A stretch of DNA of 64,000 nt from CAZYBO01 sp964645205 (GTDB taxonomy: Bacteria > Pseudomonadota > Alphaproteobacteria > Rickettsiales > SXRF01), in the NCBI GenBank assembly GCA_964645205.1, contig CAZYBO010000003.1, positions 62,001-126,000 on the forward strand, written 5' to 3'. The notes beneath the pieces were generated by a model. It did no database searches, was not told the DNA's origin, and saw nothing but the letters and a program-made list of their open reading frames with translations. Numbering within the stretch: the first letter of the stretch is position 1; every line of letters starts with the position of its first letter. This document shows positions 1 to 8,549 of this stretch, in pieces. The translations under genes and the position numbers were made by a program.

Positions 1-169
1 TGTATGCCATAAGCGTGTCGCCAATGTGAAATACCGCCTGATCGGACATCCCTTCAACAGAAAATTCCAAACGTGCCGGTTTGCCTGCTTCCACGACGCG
101 CGATATGCGTATCCATGTTTCGCCGTCCAGCGTCATGCTTTTGGTTTGTATGTCTGTCTTTGTCTTCAT
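1..169 (-). CDS. hypothetical protein, N-terminal part
   Basis: The reading frame starts at an ATG at 169 on the minus strand and runs off the left edge of the window, so only about 56 residues are visible. The visible part begins MKTKTDIQTKSMTLDGETW and reads as a soluble beta-rich segment with no recognisable motif. The gene is divergent from asd, and the 135 bp between them must hold both promoters. I do not recognise the family. It is supported only by an open frame up to the edge. Confidence 0.45.
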   Translation of the reverse strand, partial: MKTKTDIQTKSMTLDGETWIRISRVVEAGKPARLEFSVEGMSDQAVFHIGDTLMAY

Positions 170-304
170 AAGCACCTATTATAACTGAAAATACCGTGCA
201 GATAATGACGATTTCATGACAATTATTGCCCCTTCACCCTGATCTCCCCATTGCTTTTCTTTGAAAAATCGGTAGATTAACGCCCCTTTGCAATGAGGAG
301 TCGT

Positions 305-1339
305 ATGAGTTTCAAAGTAGCAGTAGTGGGCGCGACAGGCAATGTCGGCCGTAAGATTTTAGATATTCTCGCCGAGCGCGATTTCCCCGTGAGCGAAGTG
401 GTCGCGCTGGCGTCGCGCGCGTCGGTGGGCAAACAGGTGAGCTTCGGTGAAGATAAGATTCTTACCGTGCAGGCGCTGGAAGATTACAATTTTTCTGATA
501 CGGATATTGGCCTGTTCTCACCCGGCGCTTCCGTGTCGAAGGTGTTTGCGCCGAAAGCGGCGGCTGCGGGTTGTGTAGTCATCGACAACACCTCGCATTT
601 CCGCATGATCGAAGGCATTCCGCTGGTGGTGCCGGAAGTGAACGGCCACATGCTCGCGGATTTCCGCAAAACCAATATTATCGCCAACCCTAACTGCTCC
701 ACCATGCAGATGGTGGTGGCACTCAAGCCATTGCACGGCGCGGCGAAAATCAAGCGCGTGGTGGTGTCTACCTACCAGTCGGTGTCCGGCGCGGGCAAGG
801 CGGGCATGGACGAGCTGTTCGAGCAGACGAAATCGGTCTATATGAACAACATCAAGGAAAATACGAAATTTACCAAGCGCATCGCTTTCAACGTCATCCC
901 GCATATCGATGTGTTCATGGAAGACGGCTCGACGAAAGAAGAGTGGAAAATGGTACAGGAAACCAAGAAAATCCTCGATCCCAGCATCGAAGTGACCGCC
1001 ACCTGCGTGCGCGTGCCGGTGTTCGTCGGCCATTCGGAATCGGTAAATCTTGAATTTGAAAGCGCCATCAGCGTGGACGAAGCGCGTGAACTGCTTTCCG
1101 ACGCGGACGGTGTGATGATCTACGACGAACGCAAAGACGCAGGCTACTGCACCCCTATCGAATGCGCCGGGGAAGACGCGGTGTTCATCTCTCGCCTGCG
1201 CGCCGACCCTACCGTGAAGCACGGGCTCTCCATGTGGATCGTATCGGATAATCTACGCAAGGGCGCTGCACTCAACGCCGTGCAGATCGCCGAAGAGTTG
1301 ATAGAAAAATACGGATTAGCGCCGAAAAAATCGCACTAG
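305..1339 (+). CDS. asd: aspartate-semialdehyde dehydrogenase
   Basis: Reduces aspartyl phosphate to aspartate semialdehyde with NADPH, the branch point to lysine/diaminopimelate, threonine and methionine. The N-terminal Rossmann motif (AVVGATGNVG, residues 6-15) and the catalytic-cysteine motif NPNCST (Cys131) are both visible. The length of 344 aa is normal for the family. I chose the ATG at 305 rather than the in-frame ATG at 293, because GAGGAG at 295-300 is well placed as ribosome binding site for 305 and would lie inside the longer version. The gene stands alone, followed by a palindromic repeat. The assignment is secure. Confidence 0.97.
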   Translation: MSFKVAVVGATGNVGRKILDILAERDFPVSEVVALASRASVGKQVSFGEDKILTVQALEDYNFSDTDIGLFSPGASVSKVFAPKAAAAGCVVIDNTSHFRMIEGIPLVVPEVNGHMLADFRKTNIIANPNCSTMQMVVALKPLHGAAKIKRVVVSTYQSVSGAGKAGMDELFEQTKSVYMNNIKENTKFTKRIAFNVIPHIDVFMEDGSTKEEWKMVQETKKILDPSIEVTATCVRVPVFVGHSESVNLEFESAISVDEARELLSDADGVMIYDERKDAGYCTPIECAGEDAVFISRLRADPTVKHGLSMWIVSDNLRKGAALNAVQIAEELIEKYGLAPKKSH

Positions 1340-1348
1340 GATAGTATT

Positions 1349-1491
1349 CCCTCTCCCCTTGTGGGAGAGGGCGATTTTCCTTAGGCTTGGCAACGCCAAG
1401 TCTTAGGAAAATCAGGGTGAGGGGTACGCTTGCTTACTTAGTATGTGGAGCCAGCCCCCTCTCCCCTGCCCTCTCCCACAAGGGGAGAGGG
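1349..1491. repeat. intergenic palindromic repeat with nested hairpin
   Basis: The outer arms are two 23-bp sequences (1349-1371 and 1469-1491) that are exact reverse complements, and each arm is itself a hairpin (CCCTCTCCC, loop CTTGT, GGGAGAGGG). A second, unrelated palindrome at about 1374-1411, with stem TTTTCCTTAG, is nested inside. The element lies between the asd stop and the stop of the convergent gene at 1500, so it may also end transcription from both sides. The same repeat family occurs inside valS at 14416-14518. Confidence 0.85.
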
Positions 1492-1499
1492 AGAAGAAA

Positions 1500-2147
1500 T
1501 TAGGTGCGGAAGAGTGCGGTAGGCCCTGCAGGGCGGCGGCGTGTATCGGGGGGCAGTAATTCGCTACGAAGCACTTGGGCGAGCGTATCCTTATGCATCA
1601 AAAGGCCGGGCTCCAAAGGGGTTCTTTCTACGGTAAAATCCTGCCTCCCAAACGGGTGTATAGCATCCGGGTGATTGTGCGCGGAGAAAAGCATGCCTAA
1701 CTGCGTCATCTTAATCTTCCTCGCGTCCTCATCTTCAGGAAGCGGGATAAACACGAGATCGCCTATCCCAGGCTCTGCATTCGCAAGCGGGTGCATCAAC
1801 TGGTTGCGCAGCAGGCCAAGCTCAGCCTGAATCGCCTCCGCATATTGCTGTGCTGGCATCCACGACGGCGGCGCGAGAAGAGAAATGGTATCCAACGTAT
1901 CGTGATGGATGTAACTGAGCGTATGTGAAAGTTCCGGGTCTTTTCTCCCCAACACTTCACTGGCGGCTACCGCTATGAATTCCTTGATCGCTGCTGTCTG
2001 CTCGCGCGGGGAATCGGAAACGTCGAGCAGCATATGGCCGTTATGCACTTCGATATGGGCGAGCTTCGCAGCCTGCCTTACCGCCTCGTCGAAAACGCTG
2101 ACATGTTCTTTGGCGATTCCGCTTCTTTTCGTGAATGATCTCGACAT
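1500..2147 (-). CDS. hypothetical protein, tandem paralogue 3 of repeated-domain family
   Basis: This 215-aa soluble protein is clearly paralogous to the next gene upstream (2164-2811). Both share the segment EVHNGHMLL near residue 40, an 'LPAPP/LLAPP' stretch near the middle and a C-terminal segment ending in an 'LxxEL' helix. I chose the ATG at 2147, which has AGGAG just upstream; a longer frame to 2243 would overlap the preceding gene. It is the last gene of a three-gene operon (4022 to 1500, minus strand) that starts behind a Pho-box-like site. I know no family for it. No signal peptide or membrane segment is seen. Confidence 0.75.
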   Translation of the reverse strand: MSRSFTKRSGIAKEHVSVFDEAVRQAAKLAHIEVHNGHMLLDVSDSPREQTAAIKEFIAVAASEVLGRKDPELSHTLSYIHHDTLDTISLLAPPSWMPAQQYAEAIQAELGLLRNQLMHPLANAEPGIGDLVFIPLPEDEDARKIKMTQLGMLFSAHNHPDAIHPFGRQDFTVERTPLEPGLLMHKDTLAQVLRSELLPPDTRRRPAGPTALFRT

Positions 2148-2163
2148 AGCTGCTCCTACTTTT

Positions 2164-2811
2164 TTAAATTCCCATATACCAGCTGGCAAGCGTGCCGGTG
2201 CGCGCGTGTTCCGCATAGCTACCGTGCCACAATTCGTTTTCAAGCACCACTCTCGCGGCTTGTTTGCTGATCATGATGCCTGCTTTTTTACCGTCTTCCC
2301 ACACGTACGCCCCGGCGTGAACCTGATCGGCGATGCCATGCGCGTTTGCCAGAATATCGAGCTGCGCGGCTTTTACCTCGGCTTCGTGTTGATCACTAAC
2401 GGGGATGTAATTGTGCGTAGCAGACTCTTTCGTTTTCGCCTGCCTTAAGGTCGCCAGCAAATCCCTGCGCACATTTCCAAGCGCGTTCTGGATGGCAATC
2501 ATATATTCGGAGCGCTTCATGCCCGCAGGCGGCGCCGGAAGCGAAACCGTATGGCCTGCATCATGATGCGCGTATTTCTGGAGGGTGTGGATGGTATCCA
2601 AGCCTTCCTGAACATGCACGTCGCTCGCGGCTATCGCTATCAGCGTCCTGATCGCAGGCAAATGCGTGCGTGGTGCGTCCGACAGGCTGAGCAGCATGTG
2701 TCCGTTATGCACCTCGATTCCGGAAAGTTTTTCCACCTGCAACACCGCATCGTTGAATACGCTGCTGTCCGGCTTGCGGGGTGGGAGATTTTCTGTAAAG
2801 CGTTTAGACAT
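2164..2811 (-). CDS. hypothetical protein, tandem paralogue 2 of repeated-domain family
   Basis: This 215-aa protein has the same length as its downstream paralogue, from which it is separated by only 16 bp. It shares EVHNGHMLL, the SLPAPP segment and a C-terminal motif of the form 'I/L-M-I/H-S/K-x-x-A-x-V-L-x-x-E-L'. The same elements occur twice in the 399-aa protein upstream, so this gene carries one copy of the domain and 2823-4022 carries two. The function is unknown. The arrangement as a tandem family in one operon suggests amplification and divergence of one module. Confidence 0.75.
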   Translation of the reverse strand: MSKRFTENLPPRKPDSSVFNDAVLQVEKLSGIEVHNGHMLLSLSDAPRTHLPAIRTLIAIAASDVHVQEGLDTIHTLQKYAHHDAGHTVSLPAPPAGMKRSEYMIAIQNALGNVRRDLLATLRQAKTKESATHNYIPVSDQHEAEVKAAQLDILANAHGIADQVHAGAYVWEDGKKAGIMISKQAARVVLENELWHGSYAEHARTGTLASWYMGI

Positions 2812-2822
2812 ATTATCCTGTG

Positions 2823-4022
2823 TTATCCACGCCCACGTGCGAGCGGCTTTTCATGTTTCAAAATGGCGTTGCGGGCTGCTTCCGAAATGATGACGAGCGG
2901 CGTAGTCATCATATCACTCGGCATGGTCGTCACCGGATCGTTCGTGTAGGCGTTCGCCACCATCATTAACAATCCTGAAAAACTATCCAGCTCCGCGAGG
3001 GGAGCAGGCACGCAATATCGTTTATCCTTATCGTGCGGCAGCGGCTGGGCTTCTTTCACGCGCTCGAATATATCCTGCTGCATAGCATGCAGGTGACGTT
3101 TCATCACAAGTACCGGCAATTTATCCATGCCTTTGGGTATCGGTATTGAAAGCGTGTTGAAATCGTCGCTCAATTTGCATTCAGCCACCATGTCCGGCTT
3201 CTTGAGTTCGTCGCACGCGTTGCCATATGCGACGATCGCGAGATTCGCCGCAGCGAATTTCTGCATCTTGTCGCCGCGCAGAACCATCGTCTGCATGCCT
3301 TTCTTACCCGCACCGCTTCTTGAGAGCGCTTCAGAGGCAATTGCAAACAGACCGGAAGTAGATTTTACTTCTTGCGGTTTCGACACTTTCTCTACAAATT
3401 TTTTCGGCTTGATGCCTTCACTTTCGAGAATAGAGATGCGCGCTTCCGGGGCGATAAGCACCATATGCATCAGGTGCTCATCGCCCCTGTCTATCGGCTG
3501 TTCCGCCATCACGCAGGCATTCGGGTGTCCTTGAGCATCTGCAAGCGCACGCAACATGAGGTACGCAACCTTTGCATCCCTCTCATCGGCGAATAGTAAT
3601 ACATCCACCTTGCCCACTTCCTTTTGGTCGCCCGTTCCCATGGGCGTGGCCTTGCCGTTTATCGTCTGCAGGCGCTCCATTAAATCGTCTTTTGCGTGCT
3701 TGAGGTAGGCGCGCATCTCCCTTGCCGGCAATTCCGTAAATCCATCGGGAATCGGCAAGAACACTTCGCTTTTTCTGGATTCGCCATCATAACGCCCCGC
3801 CAATTGTGGCAGTTCGCGTCCGCCTATCGCACCCTGATACGCCATGCCGATGAGCGCCCGCAGGATGGGTTCTTCTTTTGGCCGGACATCATCAAGCACC
3901 AGTTGCAGGAATTTCAACTTGCTTGTTTTCGCATCTTCAAGGCCGACGCCTTCGATCCTGCCGATCGCTTCATCGGCTTTAGTAAACAAGCTGCGTTTTT
4001 CGGGTAGTGGCAGGCTGACCAT
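2823..4022 (-). CDS. hypothetical protein with two copies of the repeated domain
   Basis: First gene of the 4022-1500 operon, 399 aa. It holds two related modules of about 200 aa. In module 1, 'LPIPDGFTELPAREM' is followed by a helix 'YLKHAKDDLMERL' and ends in 'MVLIAPEARISILESE'. In module 2, 'IPIPKGMDKLPVLVM' is followed by 'HLHAMQQDIFERV' and ends in 'PLVIISEAARNAILKHE'. The two following genes hold single, more diverged copies. The C-terminus is basic (RGRG). A Pho-box-like site lies at 4085-4102, about 60 bp before the start. I do not recognise the family, and no export signal is visible. Confidence 0.75.
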   Translation of the reverse strand: MVSLPLPEKRSLFTKADEAIGRIEGVGLEDAKTSKLKFLQLVLDDVRPKEEPILRALIGMAYQGAIGGRELPQLAGRYDGESRKSEVFLPIPDGFTELPAREMRAYLKHAKDDLMERLQTINGKATPMGTGDQKEVGKVDVLLFADERDAKVAYLMLRALADAQGHPNACVMAEQPIDRGDEHLMHMVLIAPEARISILESEGIKPKKFVEKVSKPQEVKSTSGLFAIASEALSRSGAGKKGMQTMVLRGDKMQKFAAANLAIVAYGNACDELKKPDMVAECKLSDDFNTLSIPIPKGMDKLPVLVMKRHLHAMQQDIFERVKEAQPLPHDKDKRYCVPAPLAELDSFSGLLMMVANAYTNDPVTTMPSDMMTTPLVIISEAARNAILKHEKPLARGRG

Positions 4023-4084
4023 GTACAGGCTCTATCGTTGGAATGCGTGATTTACCAGTGTATAGGGTCGCATGCTTAATATAA

Positions 4085-4102
4085 GTTAAACTTTTATGAC
4101 AA
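4085..4102 (-). promoter_or_regulatory. Pho-box-like direct repeat upstream of the 4022-1500 operon
   Basis: On the minus strand the sequence reads TTGTCAT, AAAA, GTTTAAC: two 7-bp half-sites with the 11-bp period typical of PhoB-family response regulators. The first half-site matches the PhoB consensus CTGTCAT in six of seven positions and the second is degenerate. A TATACA hexamer lies 20 nt downstream. The same layout precedes about nine other operons in the window, which is the main reason to believe this one. Confidence 0.5.
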
Positions 4103-4211
4103 TCATTTATTGCTGCATCGCAACATGCGAAGTGCCCGTATTTATTGCAAAAAGACTAGACAATCACACGTCACCTACCTACATACAAAACCTCATATCA
4201 TGGAGGTTCCG

Positions 4212-5393
4212 ATGACTGCCGATACCGATGTAGTGATTGTCAACGCCGTACGTACGCCGATCGGCACCTTTAACGGGGCGCTGGGCACGGTTCCCGCCCA
4301 TAAGCTCGGTGAGACGGTTATCAAGGAAATACTCAAACGTACGGGTGTGGCGGGCGCGGATATTGCAGAAGTCATCCTCGGGCAGATACTTACCGCCCAT
4401 TGCGGCCCCAACCCGGCACGCCGCGCCTCGCTCGATGCAGGGGTGCCTAAGGAAACCCCGGCGTGGGGCATGAACCAGCTTTGCGGCTCGGGACTGCGCG
4501 CGGTATGCCTTGGCTATCAGGCGGTCAAAAACGGCGACAGCTCCATCGTCATCGCGGGCGGTCAGGAAAGCATGAGCCAGTCCCCGCACGCGATTCCCTT
4601 GCGCTCCGGCGTAAAGATGGGTTCGGCAACGATGGTCGACACCATGCTCTATGACGCGCTGGTCGATCCGTTCCACAATATCCACATGGGCGTAACCGCG
4701 GAAAACGTCGCCAAGCAATTCGGCATTACGCGCGAGGAGCAGGATCAGTTCGCTCTCGCATCGCAACATAAGGCGGCGGCGGCGATCAAGGCAGGTGTGT
4801 TCAAAGATCAAATCGTGCCAGTTGTAGTGACTTCGCGCAAAGGCGACGTGACGGTGGATACCGACGAAGGCCCGCGCGGTGACACCACCATCGAAGGCCT
4901 CGCTAAATTAAAGCCCGCATTCGATAAAGCGGGCACGGTCACCGCGGGTAACGCCTCGGGCATCAATGACGGCGCGGCCGTGGTGATGATCATGACACGC
5001 GCGGAAGCCAATAAGCGCGGATTGAAACCGATGGCAACCATCACATCGTGGGCACATGCGGGCGTAGACCCGGCGATCATGGGCACCGGCCCCATCCCCG
5101 CCAGCCAAAAGGCGTTAGCAAAAGCGGGTTGGACGGTCAAAGACCTCGACCTCATCGAAGCCAACGAAGCGTTCGCGGCGCAGGCCATTTCCGTCAACCG
5201 TGAAATGGGCTGGGATTTGAGCAAGGTCAATGTCAATGGCGGTGCGATCGCGTTAGGTCATCCCGTAGGTGCGTCGGGCGCGCGCGTGCTCACCACCCTG
5301 CTCTACGAAATGCAAAAACGCGACGCCAAAAAAGCCCTCGCCACGCTGTGTATCGGCGGCGGCATGGGTGTGGCGATGTGCCTCTCACGCTAA
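4212..5393 (+). CDS. phaA: acetyl-CoA acetyltransferase (beta-ketothiolase)
   Basis: Condenses two acetyl-CoA to acetoacetyl-CoA. This 393-aa biosynthetic-type thiolase has the nucleophilic cysteine in NQLCGSG (Cys91), the histidine in ALGHPVG (His350) and the second catalytic cysteine in CIGGGMG (Cys380). I chose the ATG at 4212 behind TGGAGG; the upstream in-frame extension has no support. The acetoacetyl-CoA reductase follows after 13 bp, the usual phaA-phaB pair for polyhydroxybutyrate precursor supply. No phaC synthase is in the window. It could serve other acetoacetyl-CoA needs, but the pairing favours PHB. Confidence 0.95.
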   Translation: MTADTDVVIVNAVRTPIGTFNGALGTVPAHKLGETVIKEILKRTGVAGADIAEVILGQILTAHCGPNPARRASLDAGVPKETPAWGMNQLCGSGLRAVCLGYQAVKNGDSSIVIAGGQESMSQSPHAIPLRSGVKMGSATMVDTMLYDALVDPFHNIHMGVTAENVAKQFGITREEQDQFALASQHKAAAAIKAGVFKDQIVPVVVTSRKGDVTVDTDEGPRGDTTIEGLAKLKPAFDKAGTVTAGNASGINDGAAVVMIMTRAEANKRGLKPMATITSWAHAGVDPAIMGTGPIPASQKALAKAGWTVKDLDLIEANEAFAAQAISVNREMGWDLSKVNVNGGAIALGHPVGASGARVLTTLLYEMQKRDAKKALATLCIGGGMGVAMCLSR

Positions 5394-5406
5394 AGGAACG
5401 AATAGT

Positions 5407-6135
5407 ATGACCCAACGCATAGCTCTAGTAACCGGCGGAACACGCGGCATCGGCGCTGCGATTTCGATTGCACTGAAAAATAAAGCCTACAAAGTTGCCG
5501 CCAACTACGCCACGCGCGACGACGCGGCGAAGGAATTCATGAAAGTCACCGGCATTCCCACCTACAAATGGGACATCAGCGACCCCGAAGCATGTAAGCA
5601 GGGCGCGAAGGTAGTGAGTGAAGAGCTGGGTGGCAATATTGAAATTCTGGTGAATAACGCAGGTATCACGCGCGATTCGGCGATGCACAAAATGTCGCCG
5701 GAAAACTGGGACGTTGTGGTGGATACCAACCTGAATTCCTGTTTCTACATGACCCGCGCGGTGATCGACGCGATGCGCGATAAAAAATTCGGCCGCATCA
5801 TTAATATCAGCTCGATGAATGGCCAGCTCGGTCAGTTCGGGCAGACCAATTACTCCGCCGCCAAAGCAGGTATATTCGGCCTGACCAAAGCGCTGGCGCG
5901 TGAATCGGCCGCGCGCGGCATTACGGTCAACGCGATCGCGCCGGGCTATATCGAAACCGATATGACCAAGGGCATTCCTGAAGAAGTCATGACCAAAATC
6001 CTCGCGGGCATACCCGTGGGGCGCATGGGTAAGCCGGAAGAAATCGCACGCGCGGTGCTGTTTTTAGCCGCCGACGGTGCGGCGTTCATCACCGGCGAAA
6101 CGCTGTCGGTCAATGGCGGTCAGTATATGGAGTAA
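5407..6135 (+). CDS. phaB: acetoacetyl-CoA reductase
   Basis: Reduces acetoacetyl-CoA to (R)-3-hydroxybutyryl-CoA with NADPH. This 242-aa short-chain dehydrogenase has the cofactor motif TGGTRGIG (9-16), the NNAG motif, and the catalytic Ser135/136, Tyr149 and Lys153 (YSAAK). The closing 'SVNGGQYM' is typical of PhaB/FabG-like enzymes. The start at 5407 has AAGGAA upstream. FabG activity cannot be excluded from sequence, but the position directly behind a thiolase favours PhaB. Confidence 0.93.
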   Translation: MTQRIALVTGGTRGIGAAISIALKNKAYKVAANYATRDDAAKEFMKVTGIPTYKWDISDPEACKQGAKVVSEELGGNIEILVNNAGITRDSAMHKMSPENWDVVVDTNLNSCFYMTRAVIDAMRDKKFGRIINISSMNGQLGQFGQTNYSAAKAGIFGLTKALARESAARGITVNAIAPGYIETDMTKGIPEEVMTKILAGIPVGRMGKPEEIARAVLFLAADGAAFITGETLSVNGGQYME

Positions 6136-6142
6136 TATTTTT

Positions 6143-6197
6143 GTCATCCTGAACGAAGTGAAGGATCTAAGATTCTTCGCTGCGCTCAGAATGACAA
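6143..6197. repeat. REP-like palindrome, TGTCATCCTGAACG type
   Basis: The inverted repeat begins TGTCATCCTGAACGAAGTGA and ends in a near-complementary CAGAATGACA, leaving a loop of roughly 20 bases. It lies between the convergent phaB and GST genes. A second copy of the same type lies at 60850-60919. It may form a terminator-like stem for both flanking genes. Confidence 0.8.
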
Positions 6198-6203
6198 AAT
6201 ATT

Positions 6204-6800
6204 TTATGCTACCGGCACAGTCGCCTGCATCGATGGGCGTTTGCTGAATTCTTTATGCCACGCAGCAAGCTGCGCGTGATCGTCTTCCCAACCGATATGA
6301 CTCAGGCGGAAATTAACATACGCCAATGCAACTGACGCATTGATCGTACCAATCGAGAGCGGTGCGCTCGTACCCATCTGCCCTGCGAGTACGGCGATAG
6401 TACGGCGGATAGCACTTTCCTTGCGGATGACCCATTCCATCGAACGCTGCGCTTCCGGTCTGCGCTTTTCCAGCACGCAGGCAACGGCGGCATCCATGAT
6501 GCCATCGGCCAGCGCCGCCATGCCGAGGACGCGGAAACGCTCCGTGCCTTTTTGCGGAAATAACGAGTTGGTCGTGGAGAGAGAATCGAGATATTCACAG
6601 ATCACCGGGCTTTCGCAGAGGGTAAATCCATCATCTGTTACCAGCGATGGCACCGTGGCCAGCGGATTGACCGCGAGCAGTTCCGGCGGGTTTTCCATCG
6701 GGCTTACGAGGATATATTCGACATCCTGCAATCCCTTCTCCATCGCCACCACCCGACATTTGCGGGCATAGGGAGAATTGACGGAGAAGAAGAGTTTCAT
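6204..6800 (-). CDS. glutathione S-transferase family protein
   Basis: This 198-aa protein has the two-domain GST layout. The N-terminal thioredoxin-like domain starts with 'SPYARKCR', has the cis-proline in 'TVPSL' and the glutathione gamma-glutamyl site 'ESPVICEYL'. The C-terminal domain is all-helical. The active-site position carries Ser-Pro rather than a Cys-Pro-x-Cys pair, as in many bacterial GSTs. It probably conjugates or reduces small electrophiles, but the substrate is not predictable. It is flanked on both sides by REP-like palindromes. Confidence 0.88.
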   Translation of the reverse strand: MKLFFSVNSPYARKCRVVAMEKGLQDVEYILVSPMENPPELLAVNPLATVPSLVTDDGFTLCESPVICEYLDSLSTTNSLFPQKGTERFRVLGMAALADGIMDAAVACVLEKRRPEAQRSMEWVIRKESAIRRTIAVLAGQMGTSAPLSIGTINASVALAYVNFRLSHIGWEDDHAQLAAWHKEFSKRPSMQATVPVA

Positions 6801-6813
6801 GATATTTCCTTTG

Positions 6814-6894
6814 TGTCATCCCGGCGCAGGCCGGGATCCATGTCTTGAGGTATTGGAATAATAGGCGTGCATCCCGGCCTGCGCCGGGATGACA
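6814..6894. repeat. REP-like palindrome, CCCGGCGCAGGCCGGG type
   Basis: Long inverted repeat: TGTCATCCCGGCGCAGGCCG at the left end is complementary to CGGCCTGCGCCGGGATGACA at the right end. Each arm has its own small hairpin. It fills the gap between serA and the GST gene. Relatives lie at 9893-9976, 57691-57772 and 59788-59859. Confidence 0.85.
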
Positions 6895-6897
6895 CTA

Positions 6898-8472
6898 TTA
6901 AAACTGCAACACCTTCACTTGCTTCACGCTCGGCAGTTTACCGATGTCCTCAAGCACAGCCGCAGGCAGCGGCTGGTCGATTTCCACGAGCGCGATGGCG
7001 TCGCTGGCTTCGGCGTTGCGGCCTAAATGGAAGTACGCAATGTTGATGCCCGCTTTGCCGAGCAACGATCCTAAGCCGCCGATGAAGCCGGGTTTGTCGT
7101 CGTTGTTCACATAGAGCATGCGCCCGCCGAGACCTGCTTCCAGCTTGATGCCGTTTACTTCGACGATGCGCGGCTTGTCGGCGAACAGCGTGCCCGCTAC
7201 CGTGCGCACGCGTTTTTCGGTGACGACGGTAATGCGGATCATGGTCTGGTAATCGCCTGCGCGTTCGTGGTTGGTGGCGCTGACTTCGATGTTGCGTTCT
7301 TTCGCGATGACCGGCGCGTTGACCATGTTCACGCCTTCAACCAGCGGCGCGAGCAATCCTTTGAGCGCAACGGCGGTGAGCGGCTTGGTGTTGAGCTTCG
7401 CGGCGTGGCCGTCATACTCGATCTTAACGGCTTTGAGTCCCGTTTCGGTGAGCTGGCCTGCGAAGCTGCCGAGTTGGTCGGCCAGTTGCAAATACGGCTT
7501 CAGGCGCGCGGCATCTTCCGCCGACATGGAGGGGATGTTGAGCGCGTTGCTCACCGCGCCCGTGGTGAGGTAATCGGCCATCTGCTCGGCCACCTGCACG
7601 GCGACGTTTTCCTGTGCCTCGGTGGTGGATGCACCGAGGTGCGGCGTGCAGATCACCTGCGGCATGCCGAATAAAATATTTTTCTTCGCCGGTTCTTCCT
7701 CGAACACATCGAGCGCTGCACCTGCAACCTGACCGGATTCGATAGCAACCTTAAGATCGGCTTCGCTTACCAGCCCACCGCGCGCACAGTTGATGATGCG
7801 CACGCCCTTCTTGCACATGGCGAGCGTGTTTTTATTGAGGATGTTGCGTGTGGTGTCGGTCAGCGGCGTGTGCAGGCTGATGACGTCGGAACGCTCCAAG
7901 AGCGCATCGAGATCGACTTTTTCGACATGGATGGAATCGGCGCGTTCTTTGGAGAGATACGGATCGTACGCAATCACTTTCATTTTCAAGCCCTGCGCGC
8001 GGTCGGCCACGATGGAGCCGATATTGCCGCAGCCGATAAGCCCCAGCACCTTGCCTGCGAGTTCCATGCCCATAAACGCGTTCTTTTCCCACTTGCCCGC
8101 ATGGGTGGAGGCGTTCGCCAGCGGAATCTGGCGCGCGAGCGACATCATCAGCGACACAGCATGTTCAGCAGTGGTCACCGAGTTGCCGAACGGCGTGTTC
8201 ATCACCACGACACCGTGCGCGGTAGCTGCGTTTACGTCCACGTTATCCACCCCGATACCGGCGCGTCCTACCACTTTAAGTTTCTTCGCTGCCTTCAGCG
8301 CATCGGGTGTGATCTTGGTGGCCGAGCGCACCGCTACGCCATCGTAATCGCCGATAATGGCAATCAACTCTTCGGGCGTGAGGCCGGTTTTGACATCGGC
8401 CTGTACACCGCGCTGCTTGAATACGTCAATAGCTTGCGGCGAGAGTTTATCGGCAATCAGAACTTTTGGCAT
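6898..8472 (-). CDS. serA: D-3-phosphoglycerate dehydrogenase
   Basis: First step of serine synthesis: oxidises 3-phosphoglycerate to 3-phosphohydroxypyruvate with NAD. At 524 aa it is the long bacterial form, with a split substrate domain, a Rossmann domain with GLIGCGNIGS (144-153), the catalytic Arg in 'NCARGGL', His in 'CTPHLGAST', an intervening ASB-like domain (about 320-450) and a C-terminal ACT domain (about 452-524) that in this family binds serine. The pathway partner serC lies 1.5 kb away on the same strand, separated by a GT-C gene and a repeat. Confidence 0.97.
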   Translation of the reverse strand: MPKVLIADKLSPQAIDVFKQRGVQADVKTGLTPEELIAIIGDYDGVAVRSATKITPDALKAAKKLKVVGRAGIGVDNVDVNAATAHGVVVMNTPFGNSVTTAEHAVSLMMSLARQIPLANASTHAGKWEKNAFMGMELAGKVLGLIGCGNIGSIVADRAQGLKMKVIAYDPYLSKERADSIHVEKVDLDALLERSDVISLHTPLTDTTRNILNKNTLAMCKKGVRIINCARGGLVSEADLKVAIESGQVAGAALDVFEEEPAKKNILFGMPQVICTPHLGASTTEAQENVAVQVAEQMADYLTTGAVSNALNIPSMSAEDAARLKPYLQLADQLGSFAGQLTETGLKAVKIEYDGHAAKLNTKPLTAVALKGLLAPLVEGVNMVNAPVIAKERNIEVSATNHERAGDYQTMIRITVVTEKRVRTVAGTLFADKPRIVEVNGIKLEAGLGGRMLYVNNDDKPGFIGGLGSLLGKAGINIAYFHLGRNAEASDAIALVEIDQPLPAAVLEDIGKLPSVKQVKVLQF

Positions 8473-8549
8473 GATGAGGTATTGCTTTCTTATAAGGTTG
8501 CGGTGAAGCCCTATTTTGCAGGTGGGGACGGCAGACGCAAGCGATTTCG

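Noticed and set aside
518..1222. Long minus-strand frame opposite asd
   Set aside because: It is the shadow of a high-GC conserved gene; its protein is Arg/His-rich and without any known pattern. Similar shadows opposite thrS, phaA and serA were also dropped.
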